Assembly (NCBI GenBank): GCA_035286365.1
Contig: DATHJZ010000223.1
Span: 1 to 33,577 of the forward strand
Reading direction: 5' to 3'
Origin: CADEED01 sp035286365
GTDB lineage: Bacteria; Pseudomonadota; Gammaproteobacteria; Steroidobacterales; Steroidobacteraceae
DNA length: 33,577 nucleotides
How positions within the stretch are numbered: position 1 is the stretch's first letter; each line of letters opens with the position of its first letter. The translations under genes and the position numbers were made by a program. The notes below the pieces were generated by a model. That model searched no databases. It saw nothing but the letters and a program-made list of their open reading frames with translations, and had not been told where the DNA came from. Below, piece after piece: positions 1 through 10,600 of this stretch.

Positions 1-1
1 G

Positions 2-911
<910 letters not shown>

Positions 912-922
<11 letters not shown>

Positions 923-3106
923 CGAGCTGATACCGCTCATCGAGCGGCTGGCGCGTGCGCGCGGCCTCGGTGATGCGTACTACTCCTACCAGGGCGAGCT
1001 CAAGCACTTTTCGCTGACCACGAAGGCCGCGATCCTGCGCGCCATGCATTGCCGGCTCGATGACGCCGGGGTGCTGCGCGCGCAGATCGAAGAGTCCGAA
1101 TCTTTGGCTCCCAATGGGTTGTTAGGCGACGTGGTGGTGCTGCGCAACGGCGCGCGCGCGGCGCGGATCAATACTCCGGCCATCGACTACAACGCGCTGC
1201 TGCGCTGGACCGTGAAACTGGAACAGGGCGGTGAGGTGCGCGGCGAGGTGCGCGCCTGGGACCTGCCGGAGCGCGGTTCGCACCAGCAGGAAGGTCGTTG
1301 GTCGGTGCTGCGCGACCTGGCACTGCCAGCGGAGTTGCCGTTGGGCTATCACCAACTCACGCTCGATCTCGAACGATCCGCAAGCGCGTCCTGCCCGTTG
1401 ATCGTCACCCCCGAAAAGTGCCACGAACCTGCGGATATCGCGCGTGGCGCGAAATTGTGGGGCGTCGCCGTGCAGCTCTATGCGCTGCGCTCGGAACACA
1501 ACTGGGGCATCGGCGATTTCACCGATCTGGCCGAACTACTGCGACTGGCGGCCGGCGTCGGTGCGGGTTTCGTCGGCATCAGCCCGGTGCACGCGTTGTT
1601 CTTCTCGGATCCCACCTTGTATTCGCCGTATTCGGCCTCCAGTCGTCATGCGCTCAACGTGATGTTCATCGATGTGTCGGCGGTGCTGGAAGTGCAGGGC
1701 TCCCGAGACGCGCAGGCGCTCATGTCGGACGCCGGCTTTCGCGCGCGGCTCGCCGCGGTGCGCGCCGCGCAGCAGGTGGACTATCCGGCCGTCGCGAGCT
1801 TGAAGCTTGCCGTGCTCGCGGCCGCGTTCGAGCGCTTTCGCACCGAACATCTGGCGCGCCACAGCGCGCGTGCGGCTGCCTGTCGGGACTACCTGCGTGA
1901 GCGTGGCGAACCGCTGCGCGGCACATCCTCTTCGACGCGCTCGACACGTACCTGCGGCGGCAGCTCGGCACTGGCGCAGGCTGGCACAACTGGCCGCAGG
2001 AGTACCGCAGCCCCGCGAGCGAGGCCGTGCGGCGTTTCGCGGAAACGCATGCCGACGAGGTCGACTTTCACGGCTACCTGCAATGGATCGCGAGCGAGCA
2101 GTTGGGCGCGGTGCGCGCGCTGGCGCGCGAGTTGCAGTTGTCGGTGGGCGTCTACGGCGACTATGCCGTCGGGGTCAACGCGTCGGGCTCGGAAACCTGG
2201 TCGGATCAATCGCTGTATTGCATGGGGGCGGTGATCGGTGCGCCACCCGATCCGCTCGGCGTGGGCGGACAGGAGTGGGGCATTCCGCCGCAGGATCCGC
2301 GCGAACTCACACGCACTGCTTATGCGCCATTCGTCGCGCTGCTGCGTGCCAGCATGGGCAACTGTGGCGCGCTGCGCCTCGATCACGTGATGGGATTGTT
2401 TCGCCTGTGGTGGGTGCCGCGCGGTTTCAAATCCGCCGACGGCGGCTACGTGCACTATCCGCTCGAAGACTTGTTAGGCGTGGTGGCGCTGGAGAGCCAC
2501 CGGCAGCAATGCCTGGTGGTGGGCGAGGATCTGGGAGTAGTCCCCGACGAAATCCGCCGCGCGCTGCCGCAGTTCGGCGTGTACCACTACAAGGTGGTGT
2601 TGTTCGAACAGAAGAACGGCGAGTTCGTGAAGCCCGCCGACTACGCACGGCCCGCGCTCGCGACGGTGACCACGCACGATCTGCCGACCCTCAACGGCTG
2701 GTGGAGCGGGCACGACATCGATTTGTGGGAGAAGCTTGGCTTCTATGCGGATCCATCGGTGGCCGAGCGCATCCGTGGCGAGCGCCGGTCCGACCGCGAG
2801 CGCCTGCTGAATGCGCTGCGCCGCGAAGATCTCTGGCCCGCCGCAGACAACGCCAATGCGCCGCTGCCGGATTATTCGGCCGCGCTGGGCCGCGCGCTGC
2901 ACGTCTATCTAGGCAAGAGTCAGTCGACCCTGGTCACGGTCCAGCTCGAAGACATGATCGGCATGCTTACGCCTGTGAACGTGCCGGGTACCAGCCACGA
3001 ATACTCGAACTGGACGCGCCGCATGACCGCGAGCGCGCGCGAAATCTTCGCGCGTCCGGACGTGCACGCGCTGGCGGCCGCCATGCGCGCGGCGCGCGCA
3101 ATCTGA
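912..3106 (+). pseudogene. malQ: 4-alpha-glucanotransferase (amylomaltase) MalQ, interrupted by a one-base frameshift
   Basis: This GH77 enzyme transfers glucan segments between maltodextrins. It starts at GTG 912. The N-terminal part (912 to about 1919) carries the family block LYALRSEHNWGIGDF. At 1917-1921 the reading shifts by -1 and continues unbroken to the stop at 3104-3106. All three catalytic acids lie in the second part: Asp in LRLDHVMG (codon 2381), Glu in VVGEDLG (2525) and Asp in TTHDLPTL (2678). Joined, the two parts give about 730 residues, near the usual length for the long MalQ type. Read as written, the first frame runs on with nonsense to 2234 and lacks the active site. No slippery heptamer is visible, so a lost base (mutation or sequencing error) is likelier than programmed frameshifting. 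The intact downstream part argues that any loss is recent. Confidence 0.85.
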
Positions 3107-3120
3107 GCAACGCAATTGAG

Positions 3121-3126
3121 TAAGAT
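3121..3126 (+). promoter_or_regulatory. Possible -10 element for cysQ (leaderless)
   Basis: TAAGAT lies in the short malQ-cysQ gap, 6 nt before the cysQ ATG. No good -35 is seen 17 nt upstream. If active, transcription would start at or next to the ATG. Confidence 0.3.
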
Positions 3127-3132
3127 CGGGCC

Positions 3133-3909
3133 ATGCTGCAATCGCTGATCTACACCGCGCAACGCGCCGGCGCCGCCATCATGGCGGTGTATGCCACGGA
3201 ATTTTCCGTGCGCGACAAGGCCGATGCATCGCCGGTCACCGCCGCGGACGAAGCGGCCGAGAAAATCCTGCTCGCGGATCTTGCCGCGATCGCCCCGGGC
3301 GTGCCCGTGGTCGCCGAAGAGGCGGTCGCGGCGGGGCACGTGCCGGTTATTTCCGACCCGGCAGAGCGTTTTTTTCTGGTGGATCCGCTCGACGGCACGC
3401 GCGAATTCGTCAGCCACCGTGACGAATTCACCGTCAACGTCGCCCTGATCGAAGCCGGCGAGCCGGTGCTGGGCGTGGTGTTTGCGCCGGCGCGGCGCGA
3501 GTTGTACTGGGGCGACGTCAAGGCCGGGAAGGCTGGAATGATAGACGCGGATCCCGACGGCACGATGCCATCGATGGGGACGAGCATCGCGGCGCGCGTG
3601 GCGCCCGCGCGCGGCTTGACCGCCGTCGCCTCGCGCTCGCATCGCACACCGGAGACCGACGCCTTTCTCGCCAACTACTCCATCGCCGAGTTCCGCTCCA
3701 TCGGCTCTTCGCTCAAGTTCTGCCTGGTGGCCGCAGGCTTTGCGGATATCTATCCGCGCATCGGCACCACCATGGAATGGGACACCGCCGCCGGTCATGC
3801 CGTGCTCGCGGCCGCGGGTGGGCGCGTCAGCGGGCTCGACGGCGAGCCGTTCCGGTACGGCAAGCCGGGTTTCAGGAACGGCAACTTCGTGGCCCGGGGG
3901 CGTGAGTAG
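3133..3909 (+). CDS. cysQ: 3'(2'),5'-bisphosphate nucleotidase CysQ
   Basis: This 258-residue protein belongs to the Mg-dependent, Li-sensitive phosphatase family that converts PAP to AMP and protects sulfate assimilation. The acidic metal-binding block VVAEEAV (around residue 60) is followed by DPLDGTREF (Asp84-Asp87), which binds the catalytic metals. EWDTAAGHAVL (Asp217) is the third metal-binding motif. The length is normal for CysQ. The start is ATG 3133, 26 nt after malQ. The last base of its stop is the first base of the next gene's GTG, so the two genes are coupled. Inositol monophosphatases share the fold, but the DGTREF motif with a following FTVN block is typical of CysQ. Confidence 0.88.
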   Translation: MLQSLIYTAQRAGAAIMAVYATEFSVRDKADASPVTAADEAAEKILLADLAAIAPGVPVVAEEAVAAGHVPVISDPAERFFLVDPLDGTREFVSHRDEFTVNVALIEAGEPVLGVVFAPARRELYWGDVKAGKAGMIDADPDGTMPSMGTSIAARVAPARGLTAVASRSHRTPETDAFLANYSIAEFRSIGSSLKFCLVAAGFADIYPRIGTTMEWDTAAGHAVLAAAGGRVSGLDGEPFRYGKPGFRNGNFVARGRE

Positions 3910-4814
3910 TGGCCGGCAATGCCCCGCGCGCCGCCGACCCTAAAATCACGGACTATGGGCGGCTCATCGCCGTCCCCGCAATCTGGGGCGGCACCTTCGT
4001 CGCGGGCAAATTCGTGGTTGCGACCTTTTCGCCGTTGATGGGTTCGTTCGCGCGCTACGTGGTCGCCTGCGTGGCGCTACTGGTGGCGGCGTTCGCGGTC
4101 GAGGGCGGATTGCCGCGGCTCACGCGCCAGCAATGGGTCGCCACCTTTGTGCTCGGTTTGTTAGGCGTGTTTTCGTACAACCTGTTCTTCATGGGCGCGC
4201 TCGAGCGCCTGCCGGCGAGCCGGGCGGCCTTGATCATTGCGCTCAATCCGGTGATCACGATCACCATTTCATCGTTCGCGTTGAAGGAGCACCTGAGCCC
4301 ACGCCGCTGGGCCGGCGTCGCCATCGCGCTCACAGGCGTGTGGATCGTGATCTCGCATGGCGACGTGATCAGCATCGCCGCCGCGGGCGTCGGAGCCGGC
4401 GAGCTGTTCATGCTGGCCGCGGTGACTTCCTGGGCGCTGTACACCGTCATCGGCCGCAAGGTCTTGAGCGGTTTGTCGCCGATCGCGGCTACCAACTACG
4501 CCGCGTTGTTTGGCACGCTGATGCTGGGGCTGGTCGCGGCGCGCGAATTCGATACCCTGCACGCCGCGCAGTTCGGCTGGAAAATGATTGCCGCGTTGCT
4601 GTACCTGGGCGTCGGCGGCACGGCGCTGGCGTTCGTCTGGTACTACACCTCCATCAAGAAGCTGGGCGCCGCGGTGGCGAGCATTTTCACCAACCTCGTG
4701 CCGGTATTCGGCGTCGCCATCAGCGTGGCCGTACTGGGCGAGCCGTTGCTGCCGTCGATGCTGGTGGGTGGAGCGGTGGCGATCGTCGGTGTGTTCATGG
4801 TGTCGCGCGTCTGA
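3909..4814 (+). CDS. EamA/DMT-family transporter
   Basis: This 301-residue polytopic inner-membrane protein has about ten hydrophobic segments arranged as two EamA repeats. The first repeat includes IWGGTFVAGKF near residue 25 and PASRAALIIALNPV near residue 100. The second includes AVTSWALYTVIGRKVL near residue 165 and ends in VPVFGVAISVAVLGEPLL. Members of the drug/metabolite transporter superfamily export amino acids or other metabolites; the substrate cannot be read from the sequence. The GTG start shares one base with the cysQ stop, and the next gene begins 6 nt after its stop, so it sits mid-operon. Confidence 0.87.
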   Translation: MAGNAPRAADPKITDYGRLIAVPAIWGGTFVAGKFVVATFSPLMGSFARYVVACVALLVAAFAVEGGLPRLTRQQWVATFVLGLLGVFSYNLFFMGALERLPASRAALIIALNPVITITISSFALKEHLSPRRWAGVAIALTGVWIVISHGDVISIAAAGVGAGELFMLAAVTSWALYTVIGRKVLSGLSPIAATNYAALFGTLMLGLVAAREFDTLHAAQFGWKMIAALLYLGVGGTALAFVWYYTSIKKLGAAVASIFTNLVPVFGVAISVAVLGEPLLPSMLVGGAVAIVGVFMVSRV

Positions 4815-4820
4815 CGCCGC

Positions 4821-5363
4821 ATGAGTGCGGCGGTGCCCGGCAACACTGTGATCCGTGCGGCGCGCCCGGAAGACATCGACGCGCTGATCGAACTTGCTGC
4901 GACGACGTTTCACGATACGTACTGCACGATGGACGATCCGGCCGACATCGCCATCTACGTCACGACCAACTTCACGCGACGCGTGTTTGCCGACATTCTC
5001 GCGGATGCATCGATGACGCTGAGCGTCGCGGAGTCGGGTGGCCGTCTCGTCGGCTATCTACAGACCAGCCGCTCGCCGCCGCCGCCCTGCGTCAGCGGAC
5101 CTGCGCCCATCGAACTGGCGCGGCTCTACCTGCGCCAGGAAGCCATCGGCACGGGACTCGGCGCGGCGCTGATGCGCGAAATGCATGCGCAGGCGCGGGG
5201 CCAGGGCTGCGAGACGAGCTGGCTGGTGGTCTATCGGCGCAACGACCAGGCGCGTGATTTCTATCGGCGCTGGGATTTCGCCGAAGTCGGAGTCAAGGAT
5301 TTCCAGTTCGGCGGCAAGGTCTATTCCGACCCGGTGATGTCGGCGCCGGTGCGGGAAGTTTGA
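4821..5363 (+). CDS. GNAT-family N-acetyltransferase
   Basis: This 180-residue protein is the size of a single GNAT domain. It starts with a typical beta-alpha opening (TVIRAARPEDIDALIEL). The acetyl-CoA pyrophosphate-binding loop follows the usual pattern, ELARLYLRQEAIGTGLGAAL (about residues 95-115). Near the C-terminus, NDQARDFYRRWDF matches the family's N-x-x-A-x-x-F-Y motif. The acceptor (amino acid, amine, antibiotic or protein) is not identifiable. It is the last gene of the cysQ-led run and converges on the next gene, with both stop codons inside one short hairpin. Confidence 0.85.
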   Translation: MSAAVPGNTVIRAARPEDIDALIELAATTFHDTYCTMDDPADIAIYVTTNFTRRVFADILADASMTLSVAESGGRLVGYLQTSRSPPPPCVSGPAPIELARLYLRQEAIGTGLGAALMREMHAQARGQGCETSWLVVYRRNDQARDFYRRWDFAEVGVKDFQFGGKVYSDPVMSAPVREV

Positions 5364-5379
5364 GCAGCAATGCGCTCAA
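5360..5379. terminator. Short hairpin between convergent stop codons
   Basis: TTGAGC (5360-5365) and GCTCAA (5374-5379) form a 6-bp stem with an 8-nt loop. The stop of the acetyltransferase and the stop of the opposing membrane protein both lie in the stem. There is no T-run, so terminator function is only a guess. Confidence 0.25.
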
Positions 5380-6014
5380 CCGCGCTCGCCGTACAGCATC
5401 ACCATGTTTGCCAGGTGCTGTTGCAGGATCGGGTAGTTCACCACGCGCATCGGAATGTCGAACACCTCGCCACCGGCTGCGCGCACCTCGAGGACGCCTT
5501 CTTTGGCGTGTTCCTGCAAGGCGCGGATGCTCGACCAGCTCATCGCGCCCACGCGCAACCGGCTCCAGCGCGCGCCGTTGCTGGTCGATGTCATGCCTGC
5601 GGTGTCGAACCGGATAGTGAAGCTGCGCGCGAACGACAGCGCGGTGAATGCCGCGGAGCACGCGCCGGCGAACGCCGCCACGATCCACAGGCTGAGTGGC
5701 GTCCCGCTTACATTCAACACCGGGTTCCTGAAACCTTCGACGAGTGCAAACAGGCAGATCGCGGCGCTGACCACGCAGCCCGTGGCGGTGAGCAAGCCGG
5801 GAACGAGAGGGTCATGGAATTCCAGCACGAGATTGCCCGGGGCGCGGCGCGGCGGCGCGGCTTCGAGCGCGCGCGCCATGTCGCGGATTTCCGGAGCATC
5901 GAGCCGCTCGCGCAGGCTCAACAATTCCGCGCGCGCGGCCTCGTCGGGTGCTTCCGCCAGCAGACGGTCGATTTCCTGCAGCGTCTTGCGGTGCTCGTTC
6001 GGCGGCTGATTCAT
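5376..6014 (-). CDS. Hypothetical membrane protein with two transmembrane segments
   Basis: I do not recognise the family. With the ATG at 6014 it has 212 residues; a GTG two codons upstream is an alternative. The first 60 residues are charged and helical (HRKTLQEIDRLLAEAP, then LSLRERLD), like a short coiled coil. Two hydrophobic stretches follow at about 75-97 and 107-130, then a C-terminal domain of about 80 residues rich in beta-type sequence (FTIRFDTAGMTS, GVLEVRAAGGEVFDIP), resembling bacterial PH-like or DUF modules fused to membrane anchors. It is divergent from mmsA with only 34 nt between starts, so the two could share control. Confidence 0.7.
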   Translation of the reverse strand: MNQPPNEHRKTLQEIDRLLAEAPDEAARAELLSLRERLDAPEIRDMARALEAAPPRRAPGNLVLEFHDPLVPGLLTATGCVVSAAICLFALVEGFRNPVLNVSGTPLSLWIVAAFAGACSAAFTALSFARSFTIRFDTAGMTSTSNGARWSRLRVGAMSWSSIRALQEHAKEGVLEVRAAGGEVFDIPMRVVNYPILQQHLANMVMLYGERG

Positions 6015-6022
6015 CGCCACGC

Positions 6023-6028
6023 ATTATA
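6023..6028 (-). promoter_or_regulatory. Perfect -10 hexamer upstream of the minus-strand membrane protein
   Basis: On the minus strand this reads TATAAT, 8 nt from the ATG at 6014. No convincing -35 is present. The spacing predicts a transcript with almost no leader. Confidence 0.4.
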
Positions 6029-6048
6029 GGGGTTACACTCGTCGCCTA

Positions 6049-7572
<1,524 letters not shown>

Positions 7573-7585
7573 GCGCGCCGCCCGC

Positions 7586-8146
7586 ATGCAACTAGATAGC
7601 CCGAAACTGGGCTTCCCGACGGCGTTCTGTTGCAACTGCGGTGATACGAACTGTGTGGCCGAGATCCAGGACACGCGGGTCACGCGCTACTTCGGCATTG
7701 GCGGCACCGAGACCGTTTTTCAATTGCCGGTGCCGGTGTGCGCGGCCTGCCGGCGCAGCACGCGGCGGCGCGCGCCGGGCCTGTTCGCGCGCCTGCTGGT
7801 GCTGGCACTGGCGGTCGGCGTGTTCTTCCTTGCCCTGGTGATGATCGCTTCCTTCGTCATGCTGCCGGAGTGGATAGGCACCCACTTGTTCGCAATCAGC
7901 GTGTTTTTGGCAGTCTTGTTGATGGCGCTGATCCTCAAGCTGCGGCGCCCGAAGCCGCCAAAGACCAGCTTCTATCAACCCGTGCGCATCAAGGAAGTCA
8001 GCGTCCAGGTCACCGACGTGATGCACGGATATGGTCACGTGGCGTACATGAAGCTGGCGTTCACGAATCCCGACTATCTCAACGTGTTCGTGAACGCGAA
8101 TCGCGACGCCATCGGCGCAGGGAACATCGCCGCCGTTAAGGTGTGA
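7586..8146 (+). CDS. Hypothetical zinc-ribbon membrane protein
   Basis: This 186-residue protein has an N-terminal four-cysteine knuckle (Cys15-x2-Cys18 and Cys52-x2-Cys55, with extra Cys16 and Cys23) that probably binds zinc. Two transmembrane segments follow, at about 68-90 and 98-116. The C-terminal domain of about 70 residues ends in sequence like a PH or GRAM-type beta fold (AYMKLAFTNPDYLNVFVNAN). I cannot name the family or assign a function. It starts 13 nt after mmsA and is probably co-transcribed with it, but nothing in it suggests a role in valine catabolism. Confidence 0.7.
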   Translation: MQLDSPKLGFPTAFCCNCGDTNCVAEIQDTRVTRYFGIGGTETVFQLPVPVCAACRRSTRRRAPGLFARLLVLALAVGVFFLALVMIASFVMLPEWIGTHLFAISVFLAVLLMALILKLRRPKPPKTSFYQPVRIKEVSVQVTDVMHGYGHVAYMKLAFTNPDYLNVFVNANRDAIGAGNIAAVKV

Positions 8147-8238
8147 ACGACGGCAAGCGCTGAAGCTCGCGATTCACGCGGCATTTGCACGCTGACTTGC
8201 CGCGCGCACCAGGCTGTAATTCGCGTCCCGGTACTTGC

Positions 8239-8243
8239 AGGAG
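8239..8243 (+). promoter_or_regulatory. Ribosome binding site for the 47-residue peptide
   Basis: AGGAG lies 6 nt before the ATG at 8250. This textbook spacing is the main support for the small gene being real. Confidence 0.6.
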
Positions 8244-8249
8244 CAGCGC

Positions 8250-8393
8250 ATGGATGCGCGCGATCTTCCTCCGCAGCAATCGCTCGAGGTCAGGCGCCTC
8301 GCGCACCTTGCGACAGTCGTCCTGGCCGCGCTGTTGGCGCTGGGGATCTGGGCGGGCTATGGCGCGCTGTTGTCCGGCGGCCATGTTCGTTGA
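8250..8393 (+). CDS. Small single-span membrane peptide (47 aa) upstream of the TadB-like gene
   Basis: The peptide has a charged, proline-containing N-terminus (MDARDLPPQQSLEVRRLAHL) and then one hydrophobic span at about residues 20-41, ending in HVR. It has a good Shine-Dalgarno sequence. Its last 11 bases overlap the start of the TadB-like gene in another frame, so the two are probably translationally coupled. I know no family for it. It might be a truncated remnant of a larger Tad gene or an assembly partner of the following two membrane proteins. Its existence rests on ribosome-site spacing and gene overlap. Confidence 0.5.
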   Translation: MDARDLPPQQSLEVRRLAHLATVVLAALLALGIWAGYGALLSGGHVR

Positions 8394-8910
8394 ATTGCTC
8401 GACGCAGGGGCATTGCTCGCAGCCGCGCTGCTGATCGGCGGGTTGATCGCGTTGCCGGCGCTGTGCGCACAGGCGCGGCGGCGCGCCAGCCGTAACGCGA
8501 GCGAAGTCGCGGCGCAATTGATCGAGTTCGCCGCGAGCGTGCGCGGCGCCGCGCGCTGTCTGCCGCTCGATGCGGCGTGGCGCGCACGCATGGAGCAATT
8601 GCGCATGCCCGAGTTCGTCTCTTTCCTGCTGGCGCAGGAACTGGCGCGGCCCAACCCCGCGCTGCTCGCGGACACCGCGCAACGGCTGGCGCTGCGCCTC
8701 AAACGGCGCGTCGCCTTCGAGCGCAAAATGCTGGCGCGCACCGCGTCGGGGCGCCGCCGTGGGGCGCTGGCAGCCGCCGTTCCACCGCTGGTGTTACTCG
8801 CCATGGGAGTGGCCGGGCAGCGGCTGCCGATGGGTGCGCTGGCAGTGCTGTTGTGCCTCGAGGCGTTTGGTTGCTGGCTGCTGTGGCGCGTGGCGCGCGT
8901 CGAAATCTGA
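8383..8910 (+). CDS. TadB-like type II secretion F-family membrane protein, half length
   Basis: This 175-residue protein has one hydrophobic segment near the N-terminus (about 8-27) and two near the C-terminus (about 128-146 and 150-168). Between them lies a cytoplasmic stretch matching the T2SSF pattern: helical repeats ending in LADTAQRLALRLKRRVAFERKMLARTASGRRRG, as in the 'alT-x-x-G-r' turn before the last membrane pair of TadB. TadB proteins are usually about 300 residues, so this is roughly the C-terminal half. The ATG at 8383 overlaps the small upstream peptide. Assignment to the Tad family is by pattern and by the TadC-like neighbour; it could be a degenerate copy. Confidence 0.55.
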   Translation: MFVELLDAGALLAAALLIGGLIALPALCAQARRRASRNASEVAAQLIEFAASVRGAARCLPLDAAWRARMEQLRMPEFVSFLLAQELARPNPALLADTAQRLALRLKRRVAFERKMLARTASGRRRGALAAAVPPLVLLAMGVAGQRLPMGALAVLLCLEAFGCWLLWRVARVEI

Positions 8911-8922
8911 AGGGGGTTTGCG

Positions 8923-9675
8923 ATGAGCGACCTGCCGTTCTTCTATCTTGCGCCGCTGGCCGTCGGCGCCTTCAGCCTGAGCGTATTCGGTCTGCGCGGC
9001 GTTCTTGGGCTGCGCGCGGCGTTGCGCGAGGCGGATTTCGAGAGTCTGTCCGCACCGGAACACTGGCCGGTAACGCGCGCCTTCTGCGGCCTGTGCGTTG
9101 CATTGCCGGTGTTGTTCGCCGCGGCTGCCCTCGGCAATGTGGCGTGGCTCGCGGCGCTGACGGCCGGCGCGCTGGGTTACACGTTCGCGCCGCTCTTCCG
9201 CGACTCGGCGCTGCAGCGCGCCCGGCAGGAACTGCTCGACGACCTCGCGCTGCACCTCGACCTCATGGCGCTGGCGATGGAGGCCGGCAGTAGTTTGGCC
9301 GCGGCGCTGGGGACCTGCGCAGAGCGGGCCCCGGACGGCGTCCTGCGACGTGTCTGGGTGCGTATCGTCCTCGAAGTGCACGCCGGCGCCGATCTCTTCG
9401 AAGCATTGCGCGCGCTCGATCAGCGCCTGGGCTTGCGTCCCTTCAGCACCTTGATTGCCGCGCTGCGTTCGGCCGAGCGCCTGGGGATGGACCCGGCGGC
9501 GGTGCTGCGCGAACGCGCACGGCAGGCGGCCGCCAACCGGTTTGCGCGCGCCGAGCGCCGCGCGCGGGCCGCGCCGCTCAAGTTGTGGGCCACGCTCATG
9601 CTGTGCATCGCGCCTTGCTCACTGGTGCTGCTGGCGTTTCCAGTGGCCCGGATGCTCGCGGCCATTGCCGACTAA
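8923..9675 (+). CDS. TadC-like type II secretion F-family membrane protein
   Basis: This 250-residue protein has membrane segments at about 5-27, 48-85 (two close spans) and 222-246, with a cytoplasmic T2SSF domain between them. The signature LLDDLALHLDLMALAMEAGSS (about 105-125) followed by GADLFEALRALDQRLG and FSTLIAALRSAERLG fits TadC/GspF proteins, which form the inner-membrane platform for Flp/Tad pili. A strong AGGGGG ribosome site precedes ATG 8923, 12 nt after the TadB-like stop. No TadA ATPase, prepilin, peptidase or secretin lies in the window, so this is an orphan pair here. Confidence 0.75.
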   Translation: MSDLPFFYLAPLAVGAFSLSVFGLRGVLGLRAALREADFESLSAPEHWPVTRAFCGLCVALPVLFAAAALGNVAWLAALTAGALGYTFAPLFRDSALQRARQELLDDLALHLDLMALAMEAGSSLAAALGTCAERAPDGVLRRVWVRIVLEVHAGADLFEALRALDQRLGLRPFSTLIAALRSAERLGMDPAAVLRERARQAAANRFARAERRARAAPLKLWATLMLCIAPCSLVLLAFPVARMLAAIAD

Positions 9676-9691
9676 CCCATTTCCGACGGAA

Positions 9692-10354
9692 CTATGGGCC
9701 CTGGTCGTCGGGGCCCTGCTCGACAGAAAGGGGCCGGCGCTTGATCTGCGTGACCTGCTCGAGCGACAGCAGATCCTCGGGGCGGTCGATGTCGAGCTCG
9801 GCGCTCGGCATGGGCAGCCGCACCAGCCGGTCGACGTGGCGCTGCAGCAGCAGCTGGGCGCCGCGATCGCCGCGCAACTCGTTCAGCTCGCGAAAACACC
9901 AGCGCGGAAAAATCGCCGGCACGCCGGCGCTACCGGCGTACTGCGCGGCGGCAATAGACGCAGGATTGCGGCGCCACGCGCCCGCCAGCCGGCGCAGGTC
10001 TTCGGTGCTCACCGCGGCCTGATCGGCGAGCACGATGAGCACGCCGTCGGCAGTCGAAGAGACGTGCGTCAAGCCCTCGCGGATGGAACTCGCGATGCCT
10101 TCGGACCAGTCGCGATTCACCGCCACCGAGGCGGGACTGTGCTTGAGCAGTGGAGCCAGCTCGCCAGCATGTGCGCCCAGCACCACGGTGACGGAATGGC
10201 CGGCGAGCTCGACGGCGCGGCTCACGATGGTGTGCATCAGCGGGCGGCCGTTGACGCGTACCAGCTGTTTGGTGGCGCCGAATCGCGAAGATGCCCCCGC
10301 GGCAAGCACCACGACATGTATGTGGTTCGGCTCGAAAACCGCGGAGTCGCTCAC
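9692..10354 (-). CDS. MocA-like molybdenum-cofactor nucleotidyltransferase
   Basis: This 220-residue protein has the nucleotide-binding signature VVLAAGASSRFGATKQL near the N-terminus (about 15-31). It also has LIVLADQAAVS (about 105-115), holding the metal-binding Asp, and a C-terminal LDIDRPEDLLSL typical of the family. MocA-type enzymes make molybdopterin cytosine dinucleotide for xanthine-dehydrogenase-family hydroxylases; MobA-type enzymes make the guanine form. The sequence resembles MocA and CTP:Mo-cofactor transferases more. XdhC, encoded 3.4 kb away on the same strand, supports a molybdenum-hydroxylase role. It starts 7 nt after the upstream small membrane protein and converges on the TadC-like gene. 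Confidence 0.8.
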   Translation of the reverse strand: MSDSAVFEPNHIHVVVLAAGASSRFGATKQLVRVNGRPLMHTIVSRAVELAGHSVTVVLGAHAGELAPLLKHSPASVAVNRDWSEGIASSIREGLTHVSSTADGVLIVLADQAAVSTEDLRRLAGAWRRNPASIAAAQYAGSAGVPAIFPRWCFRELNELRGDRGAQLLLQRHVDRLVRLPMPSAELDIDRPEDLLSLEQVTQIKRRPLSVEQGPDDQGP

Positions 10355-10361
10355 TTGGAGT

Positions 10362-10586
10362 TCAGCGTTTGGTCAAGAATCCGATCGCCACGACGGAGAC
10401 CACGCAGATGCCGGCAATTATCGCCGTCCTGGTGGCGACCTCGGCGAAGGCCGCGCGCGGGATCACGTCCAGCACCACCAGGATGGCGATGGCTGCCAAC
10501 GCCAGGATGGTGAGGCTGGCGAGCGTGCGTGCCACACCGCCGACAGCGCGGATTTCGGACTCGGGTTTCTGGGGCTCGAGATTCAT
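10362..10586 (-). CDS. Small membrane protein (74 aa), unknown function
   Basis: Starting at the ATG whose complement is 10584-10586, this gives 74 residues: a charged head (NLEPQKPESEIRAV) and two hydrophobic segments at about 22-40 and 53-70, ending in TKR. No family is recognised. It is 7 nt upstream of the MocA-like gene on the same strand and likely forms a two-gene operon with it. A longer in-frame extension upstream is possible, but its sequence is rich in Arg and Pro and does not look coding. Confidence 0.6.
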   Translation of the reverse strand: MNLEPQKPESEIRAVGGVARTLASLTILALAAIAILVVLDVIPRAAFAEVATRTAIIAGICVVSVVAIGFLTKR

Positions 10587-10594
10587 GGCGGCCG

Positions 10595-10600
10595 ATATTA
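10595..10600 (-). promoter_or_regulatory. -10-like hexamer for the small membrane protein / MocA operon
   Basis: On the minus strand this reads TAATAT, 8 nt from the ATG at 10586. No clear -35 is seen. The rest of the divergent gap up to about 10757 shows no recognisable operator. Confidence 0.3.

Noticed and set aside
1910..1930. Programmed -1 frameshift in malQ
   Set aside because: No X-XXY-YYZ heptamer or clear downstream pseudoknot is visible, and malQ is not known to be decoded this way. A lost base is simpler.
4133..5257. 374-codon plus-strand frame across the EamA and GNAT genes
   Set aside because: It runs in another frame through two recognisable families and encodes Arg/His-rich sequence without any motif.
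8151..8202. Inverted repeat CGGCAAG/CTTGCCG after the zinc-ribbon gene
   Set aside because: The loop is 38 nt and there is no T-run, so a terminator is not convincing.
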